From Paracoccaceae bacterium (lineage in GTDB: Bacteria > Pseudomonadota > Alphaproteobacteria > Rhodobacterales > Rhodobacteraceae), in assembly GCA_002401945.1 (NCBI GenBank), contig NVUP01000009.1, positions 127,095-133,370 of the forward strand: 6,276 nucleotides of DNA. Reading direction: 5' to 3'. Below, piece by piece: positions 1 through 5,497 of this stretch (the stretch's first letter is position 1; the number at the start of each line of letters is the position of its first letter). The notes under the pieces were generated by a model, which saw only the letters and a program-made list of their open reading frames with translations, did not search any database and was not told the origin of the DNA. The position numbers and the translations under genes were made by a program.

Positions 1-406
1 AAATGACGTTGATGTGCTCTATGCGTTTACCCAGCGGCTGGAACGTTGGGGGGCCAGTGTTCTGGCGGCGCATTCCACTCAGGAGGCGTTGGAGCACGTC
101 CGGGACATGGGCATTGCGCCAGACATTATTCTGGCCGACTACCAGCTTGACCATGGCGATACCGGGGTGAAGGCGATTGCCGCAATTCGGGCTGAAACTG
201 GGTTGCATGTGCCCGCTATCGTAATCACCGCCGACCGCAGCGACCATCTGCATGTGATTGGGGCTAAGAACGATTTTTCTGTGATGACCAAGCCAGTCAA
301 GCTGTCCCGTCTGCGTCCGATGATCGACTGGAAGATCAGCGGTGGCCTGCCTGCAACAGAGCACCCAGATACCGGCTCTGATGATACCGACAAAAGTTGG
401 CCATGA
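1..406 (+). CDS. Receiver domain, C-terminal end of a probable hybrid sensor histidine kinase (5' truncated)
   Basis: The reading frame is open from base 2, and the first residues read N-D-V-D-V-L-Y. This fits the end of receiver strand 1, where the acidic Mg-binding pair (often D-N-D in hybrid kinases) lies, so the gene starts before the window. Counting from the GTG at base 14, the phosphoacceptor is Asp42 in DIILADYQLD, the conserved Thr is Thr72 in IVITAD, and the conserved Lys is Lys93 in the cis-proline KPVK motif. The receiver is therefore complete enough to be phosphorylated. No output domain follows: about 25 polar residues lead to the stop. That fits a C-terminal receiver on a hybrid kinase, and the wording (ERWGASV, TGVKAI, KPVKLSRLRP) recalls the NahK/ErcS group, whose Pseudomonas member ErcS' takes part in control of PQQ-dependent ethanol oxidation. 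A role in controlling the one-carbon genes here is inference. A stand-alone response regulator is less likely because no start with a full first strand is visible. Confidence 0.85.
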   Translation, partial: NDVDVLYAFTQRLERWGASVLAAHSTQEALEHVRDMGIAPDIILADYQLDHGDTGVKAIAAIRAETGLHVPAIVITADRSDHLHVIGAKNDFSVMTKPVKLSRLRPMIDWKISGGLPATEHPDTGSDDTDKSWP

Positions 407-451
407 CAGGGGCTGGGAACAGCGTAAAGTCGCAGGCAGGAGGAAATATTT

Positions 452-1123
452 ATGTTGAAATTGGTGGTGACCTGCCTGGTATTGACGCTCTGTGGCCTGC
501 CGGCGGCGGCTGGCCCGCTAAACGGGCAGCAAACCTACGACCTGCTGTTTCGCAACGGAACGTTGGATGGTGTCCAACAGGGCGCTGAACTGGTGTACCG
601 CCGCGAGGTGATCAATGCGCTGAATCCCGATGCCGCTAAACGCGATACCGGCAATATTGTCTTGGCTTTTCAGCAGGGTGATACACCTATGGCGCATCTG
701 CAGTTTCAACAGGATGGCAAACACCGGTCGCTGGGTGTTTTTCCGGCCAGCGTTGGCAACCCGATGATCATGGTGTTTTATGAATCCGTGGTGCGCGACA
801 TGGCGGAATCCGCAGGTGGCAGTCCGTTTTACATCCGCAACCGGGTAAAGGAGGCGCTGATCCAGCCCTCTGAAGTCGAACAGGGCGAGGCGGTGATTGA
901 TGGCCAAACTGTCCAGACCCAGACCATTCGTCTGTATCCTTTTGCAAACGACCCCAACAGCGACCGGATGTTTGGGTTTGGGGATCTGGAAATGCGTGTA
1001 ACCATGTCAGACGCGGTGCCAGGCTGGTACGTCAGCCTAATAGCCGAGACCGCTGGCGCTGAAAGCCAGCAGGTTGTCTACCGATCCGAAATGCGATTTG
1101 ATCACGTGGAGCCTGCACAATGA
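452..1123 (+). CDS. Exported protein of unknown function, 223 aa
   Basis: I do not recognise a named family. The start is well supported: AGGAGG at 438-443 lies 8 bases before the ATG. Residues 1-20 form a likely Sec signal peptide (one Lys, a hydrophobic core, then a small-residue end LPAAAG), with cleavage probably after Ala19 or Ala20. The mature part has no cysteine and looks beta-rich, with alternating hydrophobic and polar stretches such as NIVLAFQQGD, AHLQFQQDGK and VSLIAETAG, so a soluble periplasmic beta-sheet protein is plausible. Neither signal-peptide cysteine sits in a good lipobox, so a lipoprotein is unlikely. It begins 45 bases after the signalling gene and overlaps the next gene by ATGA, so the three genes may be one transcript. 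Its place in a one-carbon locus suggests, but does not show, a role linked to periplasmic alcohol oxidation. Confidence 0.8.
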   Translation: MLKLVVTCLVLTLCGLPAAAGPLNGQQTYDLLFRNGTLDGVQQGAELVYRREVINALNPDAAKRDTGNIVLAFQQGDTPMAHLQFQQDGKHRSLGVFPASVGNPMIMVFYESVVRDMAESAGGSPFYIRNRVKEALIQPSEVEQGEAVIDGQTVQTQTIRLYPFANDPNSDRMFGFGDLEMRVTMSDAVPGWYVSLIAETAGAESQQVVYRSEMRFDHVEPAQ

Positions 1124-1485
1124 AGCGCGCGGGGACCTTGGGGTGCTTGGCACTGACTATTTTGATCGGTCTGCCCGCTGTCAGCCTCGCCCAAAGCGCG
1201 GCGCAGCGGCTGAATGATTATCCAACTGCGGCACGGGCCGACTATGTGTTTGCCTGTATGGCCGCCAACGGCCAAAATCGTTTGATGCTGGGAAAATGCG
1301 CCTGTTCAATCGACGAAATTGCCTCGATCCTGCCATTCGAGAAATATGAGCATGCGGAAACCGTGCTATCGATGCGCCGGGTTGGTGGCGAACGCATGGC
1401 GCTGTTCAAAAGTGCTGTGGTGGCGGAACACATCGTGGCAGACCTGCGCCGCGCACAGGCCGAGGCCGAACTGATCTGCTTCTGA
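1120..1485 (+). CDS. Small exported four-cysteine protein of unknown function, 121 aa
   Basis: The start ATG overlaps the previous stop (ATGA), with GGAG at 1108-1111 spaced 8 bases away, which is typical of translational coupling. Residues 1-24 form a signal peptide (basic MKR start, hydrophobic core, and a VSLA end with cleavage probably before Gln25). The mature protein of about 97 residues is mostly helical in character. It carries four cysteines: Cys46 (YVFACMAANGQN), Cys60 and Cys62 (KCACSID) and Cys120, the penultimate residue. Four cysteines in an exported protein suggest two disulfides; a metal or haem site is less likely because there is no CxxCH. The middle block LSMRRVGGER followed by a charged helix looks strongly constrained. 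I recall similar unnamed proteins near methanol/XoxF-type loci, but this is from memory. No function can be assigned. Confidence 0.8.
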   Translation: MKRAGTLGCLALTILIGLPAVSLAQSAAQRLNDYPTAARADYVFACMAANGQNRLMLGKCACSIDEIASILPFEKYEHAETVLSMRRVGGERMALFKSAVVAEHIVADLRRAQAEAELICF

Positions 1486-1498
1486 ATCTGCGCGGCGA

Positions 1499-2317
1499 TC
1501 AGCTGCCCGCTGATTTGGGCAAAACCTGTTCAAAACTGTTGCCCTCGGTATCGGTGGCTTTGACCGTCAGGTTGGTGGCGCCATTCTCGGTATAGCTAAA
1601 GCGGAACACCGGGTTTTCCGAAATCGAAATGCCGCCATCGACGGTGAACAGCAATTCCTCGCCCTGCCAGACCTCCATATGATCAATGAAATGGGCGGGG
1701 ATGAACAGTTGAGTGATTTGGTCCCGTTGCAGACCGGAATAATTGGGGTGGCGGATCATGATCTGCGCTTGCCGCCGAGGCGTCGACATCTGGACGTCCT
1801 GCTGACCAAACATCCGCAGCTTCATCCTCCCCATCGAGGCAAGGGCCAGTTCGGGATCTTTCGACGCCGGTGCCGAACAGCCGCCCGAGGCTTTGACATA
1901 GCGCCCAGTCATATGCAGGCCTTCGGACGTTTCGGCGATCACCCGTATGTTTGAATACTGGTTCACCCGCACCCGCATTTCGAAGTCAAGCGGGGCCATG
2001 GCCTTGGAAAATCTAAGAATAGCGGCGACCGGGGCCGGGTTTTCATCGATCACCACGGTAACAGAAGTGATCGCGGTCGAAAGATCGAGCTGCGTCATTA
2101 CGATCGGTACAGTGGCAGCATCATGGGCGCGGTAAGGCGCATCGACATGCAGCAGTTTGTCGCCGTTGTGGATCTCCAATTCGCCAACCACATCGCCGCG
2201 CAAGTCTTGCCAGGTGGCGCTGTCGGTCAGCGGATTCTGCACGGCGTCGGTTGCCAGCGCGGGCAGTGCAGCAAAGGCGGCACAGGTGCTGGCAGCAATA
2301 AACAATTTGCGAAACAT
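1499..2317 (-). CDS. Quinoprotein dehydrogenase-associated SoxYZ-like carrier protein, 272 aa
   Basis: An exported fusion of a SoxY-like and a SoxZ-like domain. The start ATG (2317-2315) is preceded on its strand by GAGAGG about 7 bases away. Residues 1-22 are a Sec signal peptide ending LPALA, not a twin-arginine one. The SoxY-like part spans about 30-147 and ends in the carrier motif, SGGC with Cys147 (codon 1879-1877). In true SoxY the cysteine of a C-terminal GGCGG arm carries the sulfur substrate; here the cysteine is internal, followed by SAP and a short linker. The SoxZ-like part spans about 165-267 and includes IMIRHPNYSG, IPAHFIDHMEVWQGEELLF and a final immunoglobulin-like sheet. Such fusions are known to accompany PQQ-dependent dehydrogenases and not thiosulfate oxidation, and no sox genes are present here. 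The cargo of Cys147 is unknown. It is divergent from the metallohydrolase gene, its usual partner, so shared control from 2318-2530 is likely. Confidence 0.88.
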   Translation of the reverse strand: MFRKLFIAASTCAAFAALPALATDAVQNPLTDSATWQDLRGDVVGELEIHNGDKLLHVDAPYRAHDAATVPIVMTQLDLSTAITSVTVVIDENPAPVAAILRFSKAMAPLDFEMRVRVNQYSNIRVIAETSEGLHMTGRYVKASGGCSAPASKDPELALASMGRMKLRMFGQQDVQMSTPRRQAQIMIRHPNYSGLQRDQITQLFIPAHFIDHMEVWQGEELLFTVDGGISISENPVFRFSYTENGATNLTVKATDTEGNSFEQVLPKSAGS

Positions 2318-2350
2318 AAGAGGACCTCTCAGAACCGGATTTCATTTTAG

Positions 2351-2367
2351 TGCCACAAATCATGGCA
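2351..2367. repeat. Inverted repeat TGCCA-N7-TGGCA, candidate operator
   Basis: Perfect 5-bp arms TGCCA (2351-2355) and TGGCA (2363-2367) are separated by the AT-rich spacer CAAATCA. It lies 34 bases upstream of the carrier start codon, where a repressor or activator of that gene could bind. Arms this short can occur by chance, and no second copy was seen in the other intergenic region. Confidence 0.3.
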
Positions 2368-2406
2368 AATTGATACCAATGCTTAAGTCACAACTTGGAT
2401 AGCAGG

Positions 2407-2428
2407 CCGCGCAACTGGAAATGTGCGG
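2407..2428. repeat. Imperfect inverted repeat CCGCGCA-N8-TGTGCGG, candidate activator site
   Basis: The arms are 2407-2413 and 2422-2428 and match at 6 of 7 positions, giving a 22-bp site whose half-sites are about 1.5 helical turns apart. The centre is about 38 bases upstream of the centre of the TAAAAT candidate -10 (2453-2458), near -47 relative to a transcript start predicted from it. That is where activators that replace a poor -35 commonly bind. The left arm plus spacer, CCGCGCAACTGG, recurs with one mismatch at 4358-4369 before the formaldehyde dehydrogenase gene. Confidence 0.35.
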
Positions 2429-2530
2429 CACAATTCATGCCCTGTTTGGAGTTAAAATAGAGGCCTAGCCAAAAGGCGGCATTGGGATGAGAGGCAACCT
2501 GTGTGAGGATCTGCACAGGGAGGAACCTGA

Positions 2531-3565
2531 ATGTTTGAAGCCGTTGTCCTGGTCTGCCTGAGCCTTTCGGGTGACATTTGTCGGCACCAATTGATCCCCG
2601 GCTATGAGGCCCAGATAAAACCCGCCTGCGAGGCTGCGCTGGCCAAACGCCCACCGGTATCAACGGACCTCGAACAAGCAGGTGATCTAAATTGCCAAGC
2701 GGTCGGACCTGCGCTGGAGTTTGAGGAAATTGCACAGGGAGTCTTTGCCCATCTAGGAGCGATTGAAGAACCCAATGGCAGCAACCTCGGTGATGTTGCC
2801 AATATCGGTTTTGTCATCGGTTCAGACAGTGTTGCAGTTATTGACAGCGGCTCGGCGCGCTGGATAGGCGAAGCAGTCTGGAGGGCCATTCGGGCCCGCA
2901 CTGACAAGCCGGTCAGCCATGTGATTTTGACCCATATGCACCCCGACCATGTGCTGGGTGCATTGGTCCTGGCCGAAGCTGGGGCCGAGGTGGTTGGCCA
3001 TACCCGGCTGGCGCGGGCCTTGGCGGATCGGCAGGAAAACTACCGCGAAAGCCTGTCGCGGCTGATTGGGCCGGCCGGGTTTTTGGGCACTGGTATCGCA
3101 CCGGTCACTCGCACAGTGACAGACCGGACCGAAATTGACTTGGGCGACCGGGTGCTAGAGCTGCGGGCCTGGCCGGTGGCGCATACTGGCAGTGATGTCA
3201 CCGTGTTGGACCGCAAGTCAGGCATATTGTTCACCGGTGATCTGGTGTTTCACCAACACACGCCGGCACTGGATGGGCAGTTGCGTGGCTGGCGCGCAGT
3301 GCTGGAGGAACTGATGGCAAGTGGGGCTTCGCAGATCGTACCGGGCCATGGCGGACTAGTCTTACCTTGGCCACAGGGGGGCGAGGACCTGCAACGCTAT
3401 CTGGCCACCTTGGAAAGGGACACCCGCGCCGCTGTTGTTGCAGGTGAGCGGTTGGGCGATGCAATCACCCATATTGCCGAAAGTGAAGCCCCACATTGGG
3501 ACCTGTTTGAAGCTTACAACCCGCGCAATGCCACCGTGGCCTTTACCGAACTGGAATGGGAATAG
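2531..3565 (+). CDS. Quinoprotein relay system zinc metallohydrolase (MBL fold, SoxH-related), 344 aa
   Basis: A metallo-beta-lactamase-fold hydrolase with a complete dinuclear zinc set: HMHPDH (His135, His137, Asp139, His140), His218 (VAHTGSD), Asp237 (FTGD) and His273 (PGHGG). The core runs from about 65 to 290, followed by a helical tail to 344. Before it lies a domain of about 60 residues with Cys17, Cys33 and Cys55. This arrangement resembles the type 2 quinoprotein relay metallohydrolases, which are related to SoxH and glyoxalase II; the type 2 label is my best recollection. The start is fixed: the codon just before the ATG is a stop (TGA, 2528-2530) and GGAGG lies 7 bases upstream. The N-terminus (MFEAVVLVCLSLSG) is hydrophobic but has no basic residues, so it is a poor signal peptide and the cellular location is uncertain. 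The substrate is unknown; related enzymes hydrolyse thioesters. Its divergent neighbour encodes the carrier it is expected to work with. Confidence 0.9.
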   Translation: MFEAVVLVCLSLSGDICRHQLIPGYEAQIKPACEAALAKRPPVSTDLEQAGDLNCQAVGPALEFEEIAQGVFAHLGAIEEPNGSNLGDVANIGFVIGSDSVAVIDSGSARWIGEAVWRAIRARTDKPVSHVILTHMHPDHVLGALVLAEAGAEVVGHTRLARALADRQENYRESLSRLIGPAGFLGTGIAPVTRTVTDRTEIDLGDRVLELRAWPVAHTGSDVTVLDRKSGILFTGDLVFHQHTPALDGQLRGWRAVLEELMASGASQIVPGHGGLVLPWPQGGEDLQRYLATLERDTRAAVVAGERLGDAITHIAESEAPHWDLFEAYNPRNATVAFTELEWE

Positions 3566-3579
3566 GCCCAGTGCTGAGT

Positions 3580-4218
3580 CTAGCCTTCATCAGGGACGTA
3601 GTGTTGCAGCATCTGCGCGATGCGGAACAGCCGCCGCTCTAGCAGGGTAGGTGTTTCACACAAATAGGTGATGGAGCGTTGTCGGTCAGTATAGATGATC
3701 TGATCCCAGTCCAGCTGCTCTTCCAGGACATCAATCTTATCGTAATCCGGGTCCGCAGCAGCCAGGGCGATGTCCATTTTGGCACGCACCGAATCAACCC
3801 GCTTGGACAGTGAGATCTGCCCCAGTGAGAAGTCTCCGATACCGTTGATGATTCGGGTCCGGCGCGTCGACAAGGTGTCAAACACTTGCCCAAAAACCAG
3901 CCCCAGCACCTCTGGGCTGCCACCATGACGGTCGACAAACGCTTGCATCGCCCCGTCCACATCATCCAGGTCAACTCTGCGCAATGCCAATGTGTCGGCC
4001 AGATCAGCACCGTCGCGGATGACCTGCTCATCCGCCGCTTCGGCGTTCTGTATCAGGGGAAAAGGCCACATTAGCCCCAGCGAAAGCGTCTCTACCTTTC
4101 GTTGCACACAGGGCCAGCTTGGGTCCGAATAATCAGCCGCATGGGCGGGCAAAGCCAATTCCGAAGCCATCAGCCCCAGAACAGCCACTGGTATCGCAAG
4201 CGTTTTTGCAACTGACAT
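3580..4218 (-). CDS. Exported protein of unknown function with two cysteines, 212 aa
   Basis: The frame stays open to 4251, but I choose the ATG at 4218-4216. AAGGAG (4230-4225 on this strand) lies 6 bases before it, and the protein then begins with a normal signal peptide (MSVAK start, hydrophobic core, LPAHA end, cleavage near residue 27 or 28). The mature part starts with a W-P-C motif (Cys37) followed by VQRKVETLSLGLMW, then is largely helical and rich in charged residues. A second cysteine, Cys187 (ITYLCETP), lies near the C-terminus, so a Cys37-Cys187 disulfide is plausible. I know of no function. From memory, proteins beginning with this WPCVQRKV-type motif recur near XoxF/SoxYZ-like loci in alphaproteobacteria, which supports a periplasmic accessory role in alcohol oxidation. 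It is convergent with the metallohydrolase gene (14 bases apart) and divergent from the formaldehyde dehydrogenase gene. Confidence 0.82.
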   Translation of the reverse strand: MSVAKTLAIPVAVLGLMASELALPAHAADYSDPSWPCVQRKVETLSLGLMWPFPLIQNAEAADEQVIRDGADLADTLALRRVDLDDVDGAMQAFVDRHGGSPEVLGLVFGQVFDTLSTRRTRIINGIGDFSLGQISLSKRVDSVRAKMDIALAAADPDYDKIDVLEEQLDWDQIIYTDRQRSITYLCETPTLLERRLFRIAQMLQHYVPDEG

Positions 4219-4224
4219 GAACCA

Positions 4225-4230
4225 CTCCTT
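4225..4230 (-). promoter_or_regulatory. Ribosome binding site deciding the start at 4218
   Basis: Read on the minus strand this is AAGGAG, 6 bases upstream of the ATG at 4218-4216. An upstream in-frame ATG at 4251 would put this site inside the coding region and bury the signal peptide behind 11 extra residues, so the internal ATG is preferred. Confidence 0.75.
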
Positions 4231-4310
4231 TGTTGTCGCCACTATGTCCAAGCATGGGCCGCAAGTCTATCCGACCCAATACCCACTATTGTCTAAATTG
4301 TTATGCTCCA

Positions 4311-4322
4311 GGGCAGCTGCCC
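4311..4322. repeat. Perfect 12-bp palindrome GGGCAGCTGCCC
   Basis: A gapless, perfect palindrome in the divergent region, 60 bases upstream of the formaldehyde dehydrogenase start and just downstream of the TATGCT candidate -10. The flanking bases do not extend it. It could be a dimeric regulator site or a small hairpin in the leader. No second copy was noticed in the window, so function is unproven. Confidence 0.35.
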
Positions 4323-4367
4323 ATACTGCCTGCAAGAACGCGGCCTGTCTGTTTGAGCCGTGCAACT

Positions 4368-4373
4368 GGGAGG
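4368..4373 (+). promoter_or_regulatory. Ribosome binding site deciding the start at 4383
   Basis: GGGAGG followed by AAA lies 9 bases before the ATG at 4383. It favours this start over in-frame upstream codons reaching back to 4230, which would add 51 residues with no counterpart in class III alcohol dehydrogenases. Confidence 0.75.
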
Positions 4374-4382
4374 AAAGCCTGC

Positions 4383-5495
4383 ATGCGCACCCGTGCAGCC
4401 GTGGCCGTGGCCGCTGGCAAAACACTTGAGATTATGGAAGTGAACCTGGAAGGCCCGCGCGCCGGTGAGGTTCTGGTTGAGATCAAGGCCACAGGCCTGT
4501 GTCACACCGATGAGTTTACCCGCTCCGGCGATGACCCCGAAGGCATTTTTCCCGCAATTCTGGGCCATGAAGGCGCCGGCGTCGTAATGGAAATCGGCGA
4601 AGGCGTCACCAGTGTAGAGGTGGGCGACCACGTCATTCCGTTATATACGCCGGAATGCCGCGAGTGCGAATATTGCCTGAACCCTAAAACCAACCTGTGC
4701 CAAAAGGTCCGCGCGACCCAAGGTGCCGGTTTACTGCCGGACGGGACAACCCGCTTTTCGATGCTGGATGGCACACCGATCTATCATTATATGGGCTGTT
4801 CCACCTTTGCCAACCACACGGTTGTACCGGAAATCGCACTGGCCAAGGTCCGCAAGGACGCGCCGTTTGACAAAATCTGCTACATCGGTTGCGGTGTGAC
4901 CACCGGCATCGGTGCGGTGATTAACACCGCCAAAGTCGAAATCGGATCGCGAGCCATTGTTTTTGGTCTGGGCGGGATCGGTCTGAACGTGATCCAGGGA
5001 CTGCGTCTGGCAGGCGCAGATCAAATCGTTGGTGTGGATCTGAATGACGGCAAGGAAGAGATGGCCCGTCGTTTTGGCCTGACTGATTTCGTCAACCCGT
5101 CGAAGGTTGACGGCGACATGGTGGCGCATCTGGTCGAGCTGACCAAAGGCGGGGCCGATTACACCTTTGACGCGACCGGCAATGTGAACGTCATGCGTAC
5201 CGCGTTGGAATCGGCGCACAAGGGATGGGGCGAAAGCATCATCATTGGTGTGGCAGCAGCTGGGGCTGAAATTTCAACCCGACCGTTCCAATTGGTCACC
5301 GGCCGCACTTGGCGCGGCACCGCCTTTGGTGGCGCCAGAGGTCGTACCGATGTGCCCAAAATTGTCGACTGGTATATGGACGGCAAGATCGAGATCGACC
5401 CGATGATCACTCATAAGCTGACATTGGACCAGATCAACGAAGGCTTTGAGTTAATGCACCGTGGCGAAAGCATCCGTTCAGTGGTGGTATATTGA
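4383..5495 (+). CDS. frmA: S-(hydroxymethyl)glutathione dehydrogenase / class III alcohol dehydrogenase, 370 aa
   Basis: Cytosolic zinc- and NAD-dependent enzyme that oxidises S-hydroxymethylglutathione (the spontaneous formaldehyde-glutathione adduct) to S-formylglutathione; it can also reduce S-nitrosoglutathione. It is called flhA in Paracoccus and adhI in Rhodobacter. Catalytic zinc ligands are visible as Cys40 (GLCHTD), His62-Glu63 (GHEGAG) and Cys170 (GCGVTTG). The structural zinc is held by Cys92, Cys95, Cys98 and Cys106. The Rossmann motif GLGGIG is at 195-200, with Asp219 (VGVDLN) ending strand 2, as expected for NAD. Arg110 in KVRATQGAG matches the class III arginine that binds the glutathione carboxylate. 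The length is normal for the family, and the start is set by GGGAGG 9 bases upstream. The next gene, two bases downstream, encodes the following enzyme of the pathway, so the two form an operon. All key residues are present. Confidence 0.97.
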   Translation: MRTRAAVAVAAGKTLEIMEVNLEGPRAGEVLVEIKATGLCHTDEFTRSGDDPEGIFPAILGHEGAGVVMEIGEGVTSVEVGDHVIPLYTPECRECEYCLNPKTNLCQKVRATQGAGLLPDGTTRFSMLDGTPIYHYMGCSTFANHTVVPEIALAKVRKDAPFDKICYIGCGVTTGIGAVINTAKVEIGSRAIVFGLGGIGLNVIQGLRLAGADQIVGVDLNDGKEEMARRFGLTDFVNPSKVDGDMVAHLVELTKGGADYTFDATGNVNVMRTALESAHKGWGESIIIGVAAAGAEISTRPFQLVTGRTWRGTAFGGARGRTDVPKIVDWYMDGKIEIDPMITHKLTLDQINEGFELMHRGESIRSVVVY

Positions 5496-5497
5496 CC

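Larger units (their letters stand above)
2318..2530. promoter_or_regulatory. Divergent promoter region between the SoxYZ-like carrier and the metallohydrolase
   Basis: These 213 bases separate two genes transcribed away from each other, so both promoters should lie here. For the rightward gene, TAAAAT at 2453-2458 is a reasonable -10 element, but no good -35 hexamer lies 16-18 bases upstream. A weak -35 with an inverted repeat centred near 2418 would fit an activator-dependent promoter; this is inference. For the leftward gene I see no convincing -35/-10 pair. The ribosome site for the rightward gene is GGAGG at 2519-2523, 7 bases before the ATG. Confidence 0.5.
4219..4382. promoter_or_regulatory. 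Divergent promoter region upstream of the formaldehyde oxidation genes
   Basis: These 164 bases lie between two divergent genes and should hold promoters for both. A TATGCT at 4302-4307 could be a rightward -10, but the hexamer 17 bases upstream is ATACCC, a poor -35. If it is real, the promoter probably needs an activator, as expected for a formaldehyde-inducible gene. A 12-bp palindrome (4311-4322) overlaps the expected transcript start. No terminator or small RNA is evident. Confidence 0.45.

Noticed and set aside
452..520. Lipoprotein signal in the 223-residue exported protein (Cys8 or Cys14)
   Set aside because: Neither cysteine has the small residues needed at the preceding positions of a lipobox, and a normal AAA-G cleavage site follows.
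518..907. Long minus-strand open frame inside the first exported protein gene
   Set aside because: Shadow of the plus-strand gene: no signal, no domain, and the plus-strand product has a good ribosome site and signal peptide.
1498..1514. Hairpin ATCAGC-TGCCC-GCTGAT between the convergent genes as a terminator
   Set aside because: The stem is only 6 bp, overlaps the carrier stop codon, and is followed by just three T residues on the plus strand; too weak to call.
1499..2317. Thiosulfate-oxidising Sox system
   Set aside because: No soxA, soxX, soxB or soxCD is present, the carrier lacks the GGCGG tail, and the context is one-carbon metabolism.
2363..2383. Sigma-54 type -24/-12 promoter beginning TGGCA
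   Set aside because: The bases 12 downstream of the GG are CC, not GC, and the later TGC is at the wrong spacing.
2388..2735. Minus-strand open frame across the carrier/hydrolase intergenic region
   Set aside because: It overlaps the start of the metallohydrolase gene and has no recognisable domain or ribosome site that I can see.
4219..4251. Longer start for the minus-strand WPC protein (ATG at 4251)
   Set aside because: The AAGGAG site and the normal signal peptide both point to the ATG at 4218.
4230..4382. In-frame extension of the formaldehyde dehydrogenase by 51 residues, including a CLNC motif
   Set aside because: Strong ribosome site before the ATG at 4383, normal family length from there, and the extension overlaps the divergent promoter region.
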